A stretch of 15,871 nucleotides of DNA from positions 1-15,871 of the forward strand of contig CAMPGG010000046.1 in assembly GCA_946885335.1 (NCBI GenBank), in the 5' to 3' direction. The position numbers and the translations under genes were made by a program. Origin of the DNA: an uncultured Chitinophagaceae bacterium (GTDB taxonomy: Bacteria; Bacteroidota; Bacteroidia; Chitinophagales; Chitinophagaceae). Positions 7,094 to 14,451 of the stretch are shown piece by piece (within the stretch, counting starts at the first letter, position 1; every line of letters begins with the position of its first letter). The notes under the pieces were generated by a model, which did no database searches, was not told the origin of the DNA, and worked only from the letters and a program-made list of their open reading frames with translations.

Positions 7094-8562
7094 AGCCAGT
7101 TCTTTTGGGTTGATTCTATTTTATATAAAGCGTAATTTCTAATACTGTTAGCCAGTTCAAGACTGATGTATGGAACCCGGATATGTCCACCGGCTGTATA
7201 TAAAACAATAGTGGCAACCTGGTTTCTTTTTTGCCAATTTGATTGGTGAAGACTTACTTTCTGAATTTTATACCATTGCAATATCTGTAATTCACGGCCC
7301 CAAATTCCACTGTAAACCTGCATAGCTTCTTCGGAAGTGTATAGCCGGTAGTTTTTTTGATAAACCTTGTTGCTGATATAAGTAAATGGTATCCACAGCA
7401 TAAAAAACAGTGCATATTCCTGTATAAAAAACCAGGCTAAACTGGTAAAAATAAGTCCCAAAGGTATACCGGTAATAAGCATGCGCCGCCAGGCATAAGC
7501 CGGGTGTATCTGGTGTTCCGCATGATCCTGGTAAATAATTTCGGGGTGGTAAGGACTTAACAATTTTTCTATAGCCTCTGCATTCATTACGGGCACCAAT
7601 GCTTTCTGCGTTTTTTTATTTTCTTCCACATTTGCCTGGTGAAACTCCAGCATATAAATATTTAATTTTCTGCGTACCCAGTTTGCCTTCCATGAAATAT
7701 ATTGGATTTTGGAAAATGGTACCAGGTTTTGCCTGATGCTGGTTAGTCCCGACCTGATCCGGAATCCTTTTTCGGCCCCTGAAAGTTGAAAATCAAAATA
7801 TAATAAAGCCATTCGCAGCAAGGAAACAACAATGGATACAATAAGCACCAAAACTGCCAGTGAAAGAATCACACTTGTTGTAAATGCAATCAGGGAAGAA
7901 GATTCCTCAACAAAGCTGCTGATGATGTTGCCAAAAATGTCTTCCAGGTTTTGATACATGGACATACTAAATGCCAGGATAATAAAAAAGGTTTGGATAT
8001 GATTGGCTGTTAATCCCAATTTCATTACATCAGCGGCCGACAAAGTAAGCAAAGCTTTTTCTGCAGGTTTGGTTACCACCTCAGCTTCCACTTTTTCGCT
8101 TTCCATTAAAAATGTTCTGAGCATACCGGCTTTATCAATAGCAATGGCATCAATAGTTGCTTCTGCCTTATCCGTTCCGGCAGTATCGATCTTAACCCGG
8201 GCAATTTTTAATAACTGGTGCATCCAGGTTTGTTCAATGTGAACAGCCTGGATATTCTTTAATGGAATGGTGATGATCTTTTTATTGACCAATCCCTTCC
8301 GGATCACCATCTCATCCTGCTGAATAAAAAAGCGGAAATAATAAAAATTAATAAGGGAGCTAACCAGCACTACAATCCCTATAACGGCTACCATTAACTG
8401 TAACCCGGATGATTTGTTGGAAGATTCCCTGAATAGAATAATTACCAGTACGGGCCAGATTGCTTTAATAAAGGTTATAACAGCCTTATACAGGATGATG
8501 AGCAAACCTGATGCAGACTGCCTTTGAGGCTGTAGCCAATCAGGCTGTTGCAGGTTCTTCAT
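7090..8562 (-). CDS. YdbT-like membrane protein with three bacterial PH domains
   Basis: This 490-residue inner-membrane protein has the layout of the YdbT family (about 490 aa in Bacillus). It has two N-terminal TM helices (about 20-45 and 54-78), a bPH_2 domain (about 78-155), two more TM segments (about 186-206 and 222-250), a second PH domain (about 252-335), another TM pair (about 361-380 and 383-400) and a third PH domain (about 400-480). Repeated strand motifs IRKGLVNKKIITIPLKNIQAV and QVYSGIWGRELQILQWYKIQKV mark the domains. In B. subtilis the ydbS-ydbT operon belongs to the sigma-W envelope-stress regulon and protects against antimicrobial compounds; a similar protective role here is inference. 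Its first 23 bp overlap the end of the ydbS-like gene, indicating translational coupling. Confidence 0.87.
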   Translation of the reverse strand: MKNLQQPDWLQPQRQSASGLLIILYKAVITFIKAIWPVLVIILFRESSNKSSGLQLMVAVIGIVVLVSSLINFYYFRFFIQQDEMVIRKGLVNKKIITIPLKNIQAVHIEQTWMHQLLKIARVKIDTAGTDKAEATIDAIAIDKAGMLRTFLMESEKVEAEVVTKPAEKALLTLSAADVMKLGLTANHIQTFFIILAFSMSMYQNLEDIFGNIISSFVEESSSLIAFTTSVILSLAVLVLIVSIVVSLLRMALLYFDFQLSGAEKGFRIRSGLTSIRQNLVPFSKIQYISWKANWVRRKLNIYMLEFHQANVEENKKTQKALVPVMNAEAIEKLLSPYHPEIIYQDHAEHQIHPAYAWRRMLITGIPLGLIFTSLAWFFIQEYALFFMLWIPFTYISNKVYQKNYRLYTSEEAMQVYSGIWGRELQILQWYKIQKVSLHQSNWQKRNQVATIVLYTAGGHIRVPYISLELANSIRNYALYKIESTQKNWL

Positions 8563-9070
8563 CCGCTATTTTTTTGGCAATATGTTCTTTAATGCTTTGT
8601 GCAGTTTCTTCTTTCAACCCTTTAATGTGAATATCCGCACCGGTTGTACCTGCGGTATAAAGATGCAAAGTGGCCAATCCATATTTTCTTTCAAAAGGCC
8701 CTGAACTTACACTGCTGTTTTGAATACGGTTAAATGGACAAATACTGGTCTGTTGAATAATAACGCCATTCTGGTAAATAACATCCTTCTCTCTTAAACC
8801 ATAAGCCTTTTTTTTAAATGCCAAAGTTTGAAACAGGTAATAAAGAATAATGATAAGGATAGTCAGCGCGGTCATCAGTAAGTAAGCAGGAAATAACTGA
8901 AGTGAAGGCACCATGAAAATTAATACACCCATTGCAATGATCAGTATAACTGATATGATCATCCATTCAATTCTTAATACTTTCAAATAGTTTTTTTCGA
9001 TTGGGATTAATTCAACCTCCTCGGCTTTTGGCAATAATGCCATATCCACTGTATTGTTTTGAAAGATCAT
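8540..9070 (-). CDS. YdbS-like membrane protein with one bacterial PH domain
   Basis: This 176-residue protein has two TM helices (about 33-53 and 60-82) followed by one bPH_2 domain (about 88-165), marked by YGLREKDVIYQNGVIIQQTSICPFNRIQNSSVSSGPFERKYGLATLHLYTAG. The last part, TSICPFNRIQN through RKYGLATL, is the typical YdbS signature. It overlaps the YdbT-like gene by 23 bp and begins 12 bp after the DUF4197 gene stop. Such small and large PH-domain proteins are normally encoded as a pair and probably form a membrane complex. Length is slightly above the usual 160 aa because of a longer N-terminus. Confidence 0.87.
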   Translation of the reverse strand: MIFQNNTVDMALLPKAEEVELIPIEKNYLKVLRIEWMIISVILIIAMGVLIFMVPSLQLFPAYLLMTALTILIIILYYLFQTLAFKKKAYGLREKDVIYQNGVIIQQTSICPFNRIQNSSVSSGPFERKYGLATLHLYTAGTTGADIHIKGLKEETAQSIKEHIAKKIADEEPATA

Positions 9071-9082
9071 TGTTCTAAATTA

Positions 9083-9784
9083 TTAAAATCTGCTTCCAAA
9101 AACTTTGCGTAAAATTTCTGTTGTCCGGGCTAAAGGATTAGCACGAATATTAGCTTCTTCTTTTGCCACCTGGTCAAACAATGCATTTACAGCTTTATCT
9201 ACCACGTACGATGGAAGGTCTGGATTTACTTTATTGAAGGTAGTAGGAAAACGATTATATGTATTGATCACATCCGCATAATACCTGGTAGCACCTGTAT
9301 TATCCAATGAATTTTTAATTGTGGGCATAAAAGCGGCAACCAGTTTGGCCGTTGTTTTCTCACGGAAATATTGTGTTGCAGCATCATTGGGTCCGCGAAC
9401 AATATTGATAGCATCCTGTATGGTCATTTCGCGAATGGCATCAGCGAAAATTGGTTTGGCATGTCCCACTGCATCTTCGGCGGCGCGGTTAATTTGCAAA
9501 ATAGCTTTGTCCACTATACTATTAAATCCAAGATCCCGGAGGGTAGTAACTACTTTTTGTGCATCGGGAGGGAAAAATAATTTATAGGCTTCATTTCCAA
9601 AAAAACCATCCGGTTTATTTAAAAAACTGATCCCTTTATCAATGCCCTGGTCCAATGCCTGCCGGATACCCTGGGCAGCTTCCGCTTCTGTATAACCACC
9701 ATAACTGCCGGGAAGGCTTGAAAGTGTGTCGCAGGAAGTAAAAAAAAGAGGTAACATGCACAGGGTAAGCAAAATGCGTTTCAT
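9083..9784 (-). CDS. DUF4197 domain-containing lipoprotein
   Basis: This 233-residue protein has a lipoprotein signal (MKRILLTLCMLPLFFTSC, Cys18 as the lipidated residue). DUF4197 follows from about 34 to the end, with recognisable motifs (IRQALDQGIDKGISFLNKPDGF, FFPPDAQKV, FADAIREMTIQDAINIVRGPNDAATQYFREKT, NPDLPSYVVDKAVNALF, EEANIRANP). The domain is all-helical and of unknown function; family members are periplasmic or outer-membrane-associated. No acidic lipoprotein export signal follows the cysteine (DTLSS), so an inner-face location in the outer membrane or the inner membrane is as likely as surface exposure. It precedes the ydbS/ydbT pair by 12 bp and probably shares their transcript. 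Confidence 0.87.
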   Translation of the reverse strand: MKRILLTLCMLPLFFTSCDTLSSLPGSYGGYTEAEAAQGIRQALDQGIDKGISFLNKPDGFFGNEAYKLFFPPDAQKVVTTLRDLGFNSIVDKAILQINRAAEDAVGHAKPIFADAIREMTIQDAINIVRGPNDAATQYFREKTTAKLVAAFMPTIKNSLDNTGATRYYADVINTYNRFPTTFNKVNPDLPSYVVDKAVNALFDQVAKEEANIRANPLARTTEILRKVFGSRF

Positions 9785-9821
9785 AGATATGTTTTTAATG
9801 GTTGTTCAAATAATCTGCCAA

Positions 9822-9829
9822 CAAATGTA
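9822..9829 (-). promoter_or_regulatory. Putative -7 box (TACATTTG) of the DUF4197-ydbS-ydbT unit
   Basis: Read on the minus strand the octamer TACATTTG is a perfect match to the Bacteroidota -7 consensus TAnnTTTG. It lies 37 bp before the DUF4197 start codon, in the 57-bp gap after the HTH gene. No TTTG is found at 19-bp spacing; the -33 region is T-rich instead. It suggests that the three envelope genes can be transcribed separately from the HTH pair. Confidence 0.45.
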
Positions 9830-9841
9830 ACTGGTAAAAAA

Positions 9842-10843
9842 TTAAACAGATAAGGCTTCTTTTCGTTTTTCGATCCTTTCCCGCAGAATCTTAAAAAACC
9901 TTGCTCTTTCTTTTTCACTTTGTGAACTGATCATAGTAGACTTCTGTATCAGGTTCTGTACATGGGCATAATGATTTTCGCAAAAACGGCTATCCCTGGT
10001 AGTCATAAAGTTGATAACAGAATGAATCATATAAGAAATTTTTTGTCCATCCAAAACAGCAAACGTTGAATTATCTAAAAGCAATACTTCATTAAAATAC
10101 ATTTGAAACGCACCCCTCGGTTTTTGTTCCGGGTCCTGGTCATCAAACTGGTAACCAAGGATTGCCTGTTTTTCCATATGTCCCAGTAATTTTTCAAGCG
10201 ATTCATAGATCTTTAATACATCATGATCACTTTCAAACATCCGTCCATCCCGATAGTATTCTATTTGCCTGATGCTGGCATTTATCGCTTCCAGGTTCCA
10301 TACTTCAACGGCATCCATCTGAATGTAATGTGAAAGTATTTTTCTGCCAATATTATACAGCGAATCATCATATTCATCAAAACTGAATTTTTTACTCTTA
10401 ATATCCTTGAACCGGTATATTGTTTTGATCCAGAAGTAATATTTAAATGCGGCCAGTTCCCGGTATTGAAAATGCCTGAAAAGATGAATGTCTTTGCAAA
10501 GGGTGTAAAATTCTTTTTGCTTAAAACTGGTAATATATGCCATGGTGTTAAGCGTGTTTAACAAGTATTCGTCAAAACGAAAATTGTCAGCATTAATCAG
10601 TTTACCCTGGAACTGGAATGCATCGGTTTGTATATTCATCATCTGGTCCACAGAAATATGGTAGTGGGAACAAAGTTTATACAACTCTTCCAGGGTAATG
10701 GGTTTTTCACCCCGCATTCGCCGGTAAGCACTGTCAGCACTGATTTCTAATAAACCTGCAATTTCATCCACCGCGGAAACGTGTTCGGCTACCCGGTTTT
10801 TGATCTGACTGAATAATTGTTGTTGTAGTGCCAGCTTATCCAT
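9842..10843 (-). CDS. HTH (Xre/BetR-like) transcriptional regulator, paralog 1
   Basis: This 333-residue protein has an N-terminal helix-turn-helix of the Xre/Cro or BetR type (about 20-66; IAGLLEISADSAYRRMRGEKPITLEELYKLCSHYHIS). The SADSAYRRMRGE segment (35-46) should be the recognition helix region. The remaining about 260 residues are helical, rich in Phe/Tyr, without recognisable enzymatic motifs; they may be a TPR-like sensor or dimerisation part. It is a paralog of the gene just upstream: I count 29 identities in an ungapped alignment of the first 70 residues, and the C-termini share SEKxRxxFFxIL. The start codon is 11 bp after the paralog's stop, so both are almost certainly co-transcribed. 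Ligand and targets are unknown. Confidence 0.8.
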   Translation of the reverse strand: MDKLALQQQLFSQIKNRVAEHVSAVDEIAGLLEISADSAYRRMRGEKPITLEELYKLCSHYHISVDQMMNIQTDAFQFQGKLINADNFRFDEYLLNTLNTMAYITSFKQKEFYTLCKDIHLFRHFQYRELAAFKYYFWIKTIYRFKDIKSKKFSFDEYDDSLYNIGRKILSHYIQMDAVEVWNLEAINASIRQIEYYRDGRMFESDHDVLKIYESLEKLLGHMEKQAILGYQFDDQDPEQKPRGAFQMYFNEVLLLDNSTFAVLDGQKISYMIHSVINFMTTRDSRFCENHYAHVQNLIQKSTMISSQSEKERARFFKILRERIEKRKEALSV

Positions 10844-10854
10844 AAATTTTTATT

Positions 10855-11850
10855 TTACACATACTTTTTGCGGGCTTCAATTTTTGAAAGCAGGATGTTG
10901 AAAAAACTATTGCGTTGTTTTTCACTAACACTGCTTATTTGGGTTGATTGTTTTATCAGGTTGATCAAATCATTGTGAACGTCATTGCAAAATTTTTCAT
11001 CACGGGTGATCATGTAATTCAATGCATCATAATTCAGGAATAAAGTTTTTAAATGATCGGTGATGATCAGGATGGTTGTATCACCCAATAAAACCCGGTT
11101 AAACACACATTTATAATTATCTTTTTTATACTGCGGATTTTCACCGTTTAAAAATTTGCATCCCGCCTCTGCCTGGTCTCTTATATGTTCCACCTGGTGT
11201 TCCAGACCTTCATACACCAATCGCACATCTGATTTGGAAGCAAAGTATCCGGCATCCTTATAGTATTCAATCTGGAAAATTAAACTGTCAACACATTCCG
11301 TATTTAAAATTTCGGTTGAGGGTATATGCATATACCTGTTAATGATTTTGCTGCCCAGGTTTTTTATTTCCGGTGTTAAACAATCAATGGAGAATTTGGC
11401 GTCTTTGTATGTTGCATGTTGAAGAAATGACTTCATCCAAAAAAAATACCGGAATGCAAAAAGTGCTTCTGATGAAAAATTATAAAAGATGGGGATGTCT
11501 TTAGTGAGGTAAATGATCTGTTTGTGCATGAAAGAATCTATATTCTCCAGGTGATTCAAAATATCTTGCAGATAGTTTTCAAAACTATACACGTTATTAT
11601 CAATTCGGGTTGTTTGAAACAAAGTATAACCTGAACGAATATTTAAAACCTGGTCAAGCGATAGATTAAAATGAAGGCATATTTGCCGGGCTTCTTCCAA
11701 TACCAACGGAGTTTCCCCGCGGATGCGACGGTATGCACTGTCACTGCTTACATGTAATATTTCTGAGACCACATCAACCAATGACAATTGGGGTGGCAGA
11801 ATTTCCCTGATCCGCTGGAATAAAAAGTCCTGTGACAGATCCGTTTGCAT
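10855..11850 (-). CDS. HTH (Xre/BetR-like) transcriptional regulator, paralog 2
   Basis: This 331-residue protein has the same layout as its downstream neighbour: HTH at about 20-66 (ISEILHVSSDSAYRRIRGETPLVLEEARQICLHF-type, with DSAYRRIRGE at 37-46) and a long helical C-terminal part. Conserved positions throughout the C-terminal part include KDIPIFYNF, FAFRYFFW and STQISSVSEKQRNSFFNIL, mirrored in the paralog, so the copies arose by tandem duplication and have diverged considerably. It is the first gene of the minus-strand unit and faces the hydroxylase gene across a 216-bp gap. Three TTTGCA elements, one overlapping its start codon, lie directly upstream and could be an autoregulatory operator (inference). 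Confidence 0.8.
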   Translation of the reverse strand: MQTDLSQDFLFQRIREILPPQLSLVDVVSEILHVSSDSAYRRIRGETPLVLEEARQICLHFNLSLDQVLNIRSGYTLFQTTRIDNNVYSFENYLQDILNHLENIDSFMHKQIIYLTKDIPIFYNFSSEALFAFRYFFWMKSFLQHATYKDAKFSIDCLTPEIKNLGSKIINRYMHIPSTEILNTECVDSLIFQIEYYKDAGYFASKSDVRLVYEGLEHQVEHIRDQAEAGCKFLNGENPQYKKDNYKCVFNRVLLGDTTILIITDHLKTLFLNYDALNYMITRDEKFCNDVHNDLINLIKQSTQISSVSEKQRNSFFNILLSKIEARKKYV

Positions 11851-11889
11851 TTATAAAAGGGGTTAAAATTTATTTGCATTATTTGCAAA
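11844..11889. promoter_or_regulatory. TTTGCA repeats with inverted repeat: possible operator
   Basis: TTTGCA occurs at 11844-11849 (overlapping the HTH start codon) and 11873-11878, and its reverse complement TGCAAA at 11884-11889. The last two form an inverted repeat with a 5-bp spacer. TTTGCATT is repeated directly at 11844 and 11873, 29 bp apart. Such dyads near a regulator's own start are typical autoregulatory operators, but the match could be chance in AT-rich DNA. Confidence 0.35.
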
Positions 11890-12056
11890 AGCAGCCTTCC
11901 GGAATATAATATAATTCAAATAAGCCATATTTCCTGCAGCCAATTGGCAATTATTAATTATAAACCGGCCTGTAGAATTTGGAACAGGCAAAATTCAATT
12001 AGTAAACGCATACCCGGGGTTTTAGATTGGGATAAAGTTATTTAAATCAAAAAAAC

Positions 12057-12062
12057 GGGAGG
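12057..12062 (+). promoter_or_regulatory. Strong Shine-Dalgarno-like GGGAGG
   Basis: GGGAGG lies 4 bp before the ATG at 12067. It is the only clear Shine-Dalgarno-like sequence I see in the window, and it fixes the start of the hydroxylase gene. Bacteroidota usually do without such sequences, so it is unusual here. The spacing is slightly short. Confidence 0.5.
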
Positions 12063-12066
12063 TCAT

Positions 12067-12738
12067 ATGGAATATAAAACAGTATGGCATACGCTTCACA
12101 AACAATATGCAAAAGCGTGGTGTATCATGACTTTTTTGTTGATGAACATCCCTTGGATAATCCCTTTTATTTATATGGATTCAATCGGGCAGATTTTATT
12201 CCATGTCATCATTTTTTTCTATGGCTGGTTTTGCTGGACATTTACAGAATATATGATCCATCGATTCTGGTCGCACACGAAAGAAAATAAATCAAAGCTA
12301 AATGCCATTACTAAACACCAGCATCACCACAGTCATCCCACAGAAATAAGTGTAAAATTTTTTCACCGGGTATTCATGTTCTTTACCTGTTTTATTTTAT
12401 TGCTGGCAGGCATCTATTTTCATTTTATCTTTTTTTTCATGGCAGGTTTAATGACAGGTTTTTCCATGTTTTGTATGATACATTATATCCTGCATCAATC
12501 ATGGGCTAAAAGAATGTTTCCTGCACTTTTAAGATTTCATATGATACATCATCTTAAACAACCGGGCATTTGCTTTGGTGTTTCCGTTACCTGGTGGGAC
12601 AGGGTTTTTAAAACCACGCCAGTTGCAGGATCTGAAATTTCTCCAAAGATCATTTCATTTTATTATGACAGATCAGGAGATAAAAAATATCATCGCACCC
12701 GTTTCAGCCTGGATGAATCTTTGTTAAATGAATCCTGA
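12067..12738 (+). CDS. Fatty acid 2-hydroxylase-like membrane di-iron hydroxylase
   Basis: This 223-residue membrane protein belongs to the fatty acid hydroxylase/sterol desaturase superfamily. TM helices are predicted at about 18-36, 41-62 and 101-137. All ten histidines of the di-metal site seen in FA2H/Scs7-type enzymes are present: HX4H (H65, H70), HXXHH (H84, H87, H88), HX3H (H139, H143) and HXXHH (H158, H161, H162), followed by the typical FGVSVTWWDRVFKT. This pattern is closer to fatty acid 2-hydroxylase than to the carotenoid hydroxylase CrtZ. There is no N-terminal cytochrome b5 domain, as is usual in bacteria. A role in alpha-hydroxylating fatty acids of sphingolipids or other polar lipids is inference. 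A Shine-Dalgarno-like GGGAGG precedes the ATG. Confidence 0.85.
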   Translation: MEYKTVWHTLHKQYAKAWCIMTFLLMNIPWIIPFIYMDSIGQILFHVIIFFYGWFCWTFTEYMIHRFWSHTKENKSKLNAITKHQHHHSHPTEISVKFFHRVFMFFTCFILLLAGIYFHFIFFFMAGLMTGFSMFCMIHYILHQSWAKRMFPALLRFHMIHHLKQPGICFGVSVTWWDRVFKTTPVAGSEISPKIISFYYDRSGDKKYHRTRFSLDESLLNES

Positions 12739-12764
12739 ACCTAATTATTAACCGGGTTCATTTG
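12736..12764 (+). terminator. Weak possible terminator after the hydroxylase gene
   Basis: TGAACC (12736-12741, including the stop codon) can pair with GGTTCA (12755-12760) across a 13-nt loop, and a short T-containing stretch follows. The stem is only 6 bp and the U tract poor, so this is a weak candidate. Confidence 0.25.
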
Positions 12765-12775
12765 TATTACGCACT

Positions 12776-12806
12776 TTTGCCGTGTGCTGTTGAACATCTA
12801 CTTTTG
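12776..12806 (+). promoter_or_regulatory. Perfect Bacteroidota promoter of lysS
   Basis: TTTG (12776-12779), exactly 19 bp (12780-12798), then TACTTTTG (12799-12806): this matches the Bacteroidota primary sigma consensus TTTG-N19-TAnnTTTG at every defined position. Transcription should start near 12812-12814, giving a leader of about 50 nt before the lysS ATG at 12865. It is the best promoter match in the window. Confidence 0.8.
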
Positions 12807-12821
12807 CAAAAAATAAAGAAC

Positions 12822-12851
12822 TGGTTGGTGCCGTACCAACCATTTTGTTTT
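12822..12851 (+). other. Terminator-like hairpin in the lysS leader
   Basis: A perfect 8-bp stem TGGTTGGT (12822-12829) / ACCAACCA (12835-12842) with loop GCCGT is followed by TTTTGTTTT (12843-12851). It looks like an intrinsic terminator yet lies between the lysS promoter and its start codon. It could be a true attenuator, a terminator for read-through from the hydroxylase gene, or a stabilising leader hairpin. The sequence alone does not decide. Confidence 0.5.
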
Positions 12852-12864
12852 AAAGCTAAATTAT

Positions 12865-14418
12865 ATGAGCACACAGCAATTATCAGAGCAGGAGGTTATC
12901 AGGCGGGAAAAACTGGCCGAAATGCAAATGATGGGAATCGATCCTTTTCCTGCACCACTTTACCCGGTGAATACGAATTCAGTTTACATAAAAGAAAATT
13001 TTAACGCAGACAATAAAGATGAATTTTCGCAGGTTTGCCTGGCAGGAAGAATCATGAGCGTTAGAGATATGGGTAAAGCAAATTTTGCCGTTTTGCAGGA
13101 TGCTCATGGTCGTATCCAGGTATATATCCGTCGCGATGATATTTGTCCCGGAGATGATAAATCACTTTATGATGTTGTTTGGAAAAAGCTGGTTGACCTG
13201 GGTGATATCATTGGCGTTAAGGGCTACGTTTTTACAACCAAAACCGGTGAAACTTCAATTCATGTGCAGGAACTTTCTATACTTTCTAAATCGCTGAAAC
13301 CGCTGCCCGTTGTACGCGAAGCAGAAGGACAAACATTTGATGCGGTTACAGATCCCGAGTTCAGGTATCGCCAGCGTTATGCCGACCTGATCATCAACCC
13401 GGAAGTAAAACAAACATTTGAAAAGCGCACCAAACTGGTAAATGCAATCAGGCAATTTCTTAATGAAAAAGGAGCACTGGAAGTGGATACCCCGGTATTA
13501 CAAAGTATTCCCGGTGGCGCCGCGGCACGTCCATTTGTTACGCATCACAATGCCCTGGATATGCCATTTTACCTGCGCATAGCCAATGAGCTTTATTTAA
13601 AAAGACTTATTGTTGGTGGCTTTGATTGGGTGTATGAATTCAGTCGCAACTTCCGTAACGAAGGAATGGACAGAACGCATAATCCTGAATTTACGGTATT
13701 GGAATTCTATGTGGCTTATAAAGATTATTTGTGGATGATGGAAGTTACCGAACAAATGCTGGAGAAAACGGCCATTGCGGTAAACGGTACCACAAAAGTA
13801 ATGGTAGAAAAAAATGAAATTGATTTTAAAGCGCCTTATAAGCGCATAACCATGTACGATGCTATCCTGGAACACACAGGTTTTGACATCAGCACAATGA
13901 ATGAAAATCAATTGCGTGAAGTGTGCCAAAAATTAAATATCCATGTTGATAATACGATGGGTAAAGGCAAATTGGTTGATGAGATCTTTAGTGAAAAATG
14001 CGAACACCATTTTGTACAACCTACATTTATTATTGATTACCCGGTTGAGATGAGTCCACTGACCAAGCGTCATCGTTCTAAGGCAGGTTTGGTGGAACGA
14101 TTTGAATTAATGGTGAACGGGAAAGAAATTGCCAATGCATACTCCGAGTTGAATGATCCTTTAGAACAGCGTGAACGGTTTGAAGAACAAGCCAGGCTGA
14201 TGGAAAGAGGGGATGATGAAGCGATGTTCATTGACCATGATTTTTTAAGAGCACTGGAATACGGTATGCCGCCTACATCAGGTATTGGTTTTGGTATTGA
14301 TCGTTTATGTATGCTGATGACCAGTCAGCCCAGTATCCAGGACGTACTGTTTTTTCCGCAAATGCGTCCGGAAAAAGGATTTGATAACGAGGAAGACGAA
14401 GAAACAACGGAATCTTAA
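12865..14418 (+). CDS. lysS: Lysine--tRNA ligase (class II)
   Basis: This 517-residue enzyme charges tRNA-Lys with lysine using ATP. The N-terminal anticodon-binding OB fold spans about 57-142 (VCLAGRIMSVRDMGKANFAVLQD). The class II catalytic core follows, with FRYRQRYADLI (166-176), GGAAARPFVTHHNALD (217-232), motif 2 in FRNEGMDRTHNPEFT (263-277), DYPVEMSPLTKRHR (391-404) and motif 3 GIGFGIDRL (473-481). The acidic C-terminal tail (508-517) is a small extension beyond the usual about 505 aa. The ATG at 12865 has no Shine-Dalgarno sequence. A perfect promoter and a leader hairpin precede it, and gmk follows after 33 bp. Confidence 0.97.
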   Translation: MSTQQLSEQEVIRREKLAEMQMMGIDPFPAPLYPVNTNSVYIKENFNADNKDEFSQVCLAGRIMSVRDMGKANFAVLQDAHGRIQVYIRRDDICPGDDKSLYDVVWKKLVDLGDIIGVKGYVFTTKTGETSIHVQELSILSKSLKPLPVVREAEGQTFDAVTDPEFRYRQRYADLIINPEVKQTFEKRTKLVNAIRQFLNEKGALEVDTPVLQSIPGGAAARPFVTHHNALDMPFYLRIANELYLKRLIVGGFDWVYEFSRNFRNEGMDRTHNPEFTVLEFYVAYKDYLWMMEVTEQMLEKTAIAVNGTTKVMVEKNEIDFKAPYKRITMYDAILEHTGFDISTMNENQLREVCQKLNIHVDNTMGKGKLVDEIFSEKCEHHFVQPTFIIDYPVEMSPLTKRHRSKAGLVERFELMVNGKEIANAYSELNDPLEQRERFEEQARLMERGDDEAMFIDHDFLRALEYGMPPTSGIGFGIDRLCMLMTSQPSIQDVLFFPQMRPEKGFDNEEDEETTES

Positions 14419-14451
14419 TGCAATATTATTTTCTTATCATTCTTTGCAACC

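Noticed and set aside
11969..11988. Inverted repeat CCTGT-N10-ACAGG in the gap before the hydroxylase gene
   Set aside because: Only 5-bp arms with no further symmetry; this is easily found by chance.
12762..13004. Open frame overlapping the lysS leader and its start
   Set aside because: It begins at a TTG, contains the leader hairpin and overlaps lysS in another frame; it has no protein-like features.
14439..14451. TTTGC just before the gmk start as a promoter
   Set aside because: The octamer ATTCTTTG misses both key TA positions and no TTTG lies at 19-bp spacing; co-transcription with lysS is simpler.
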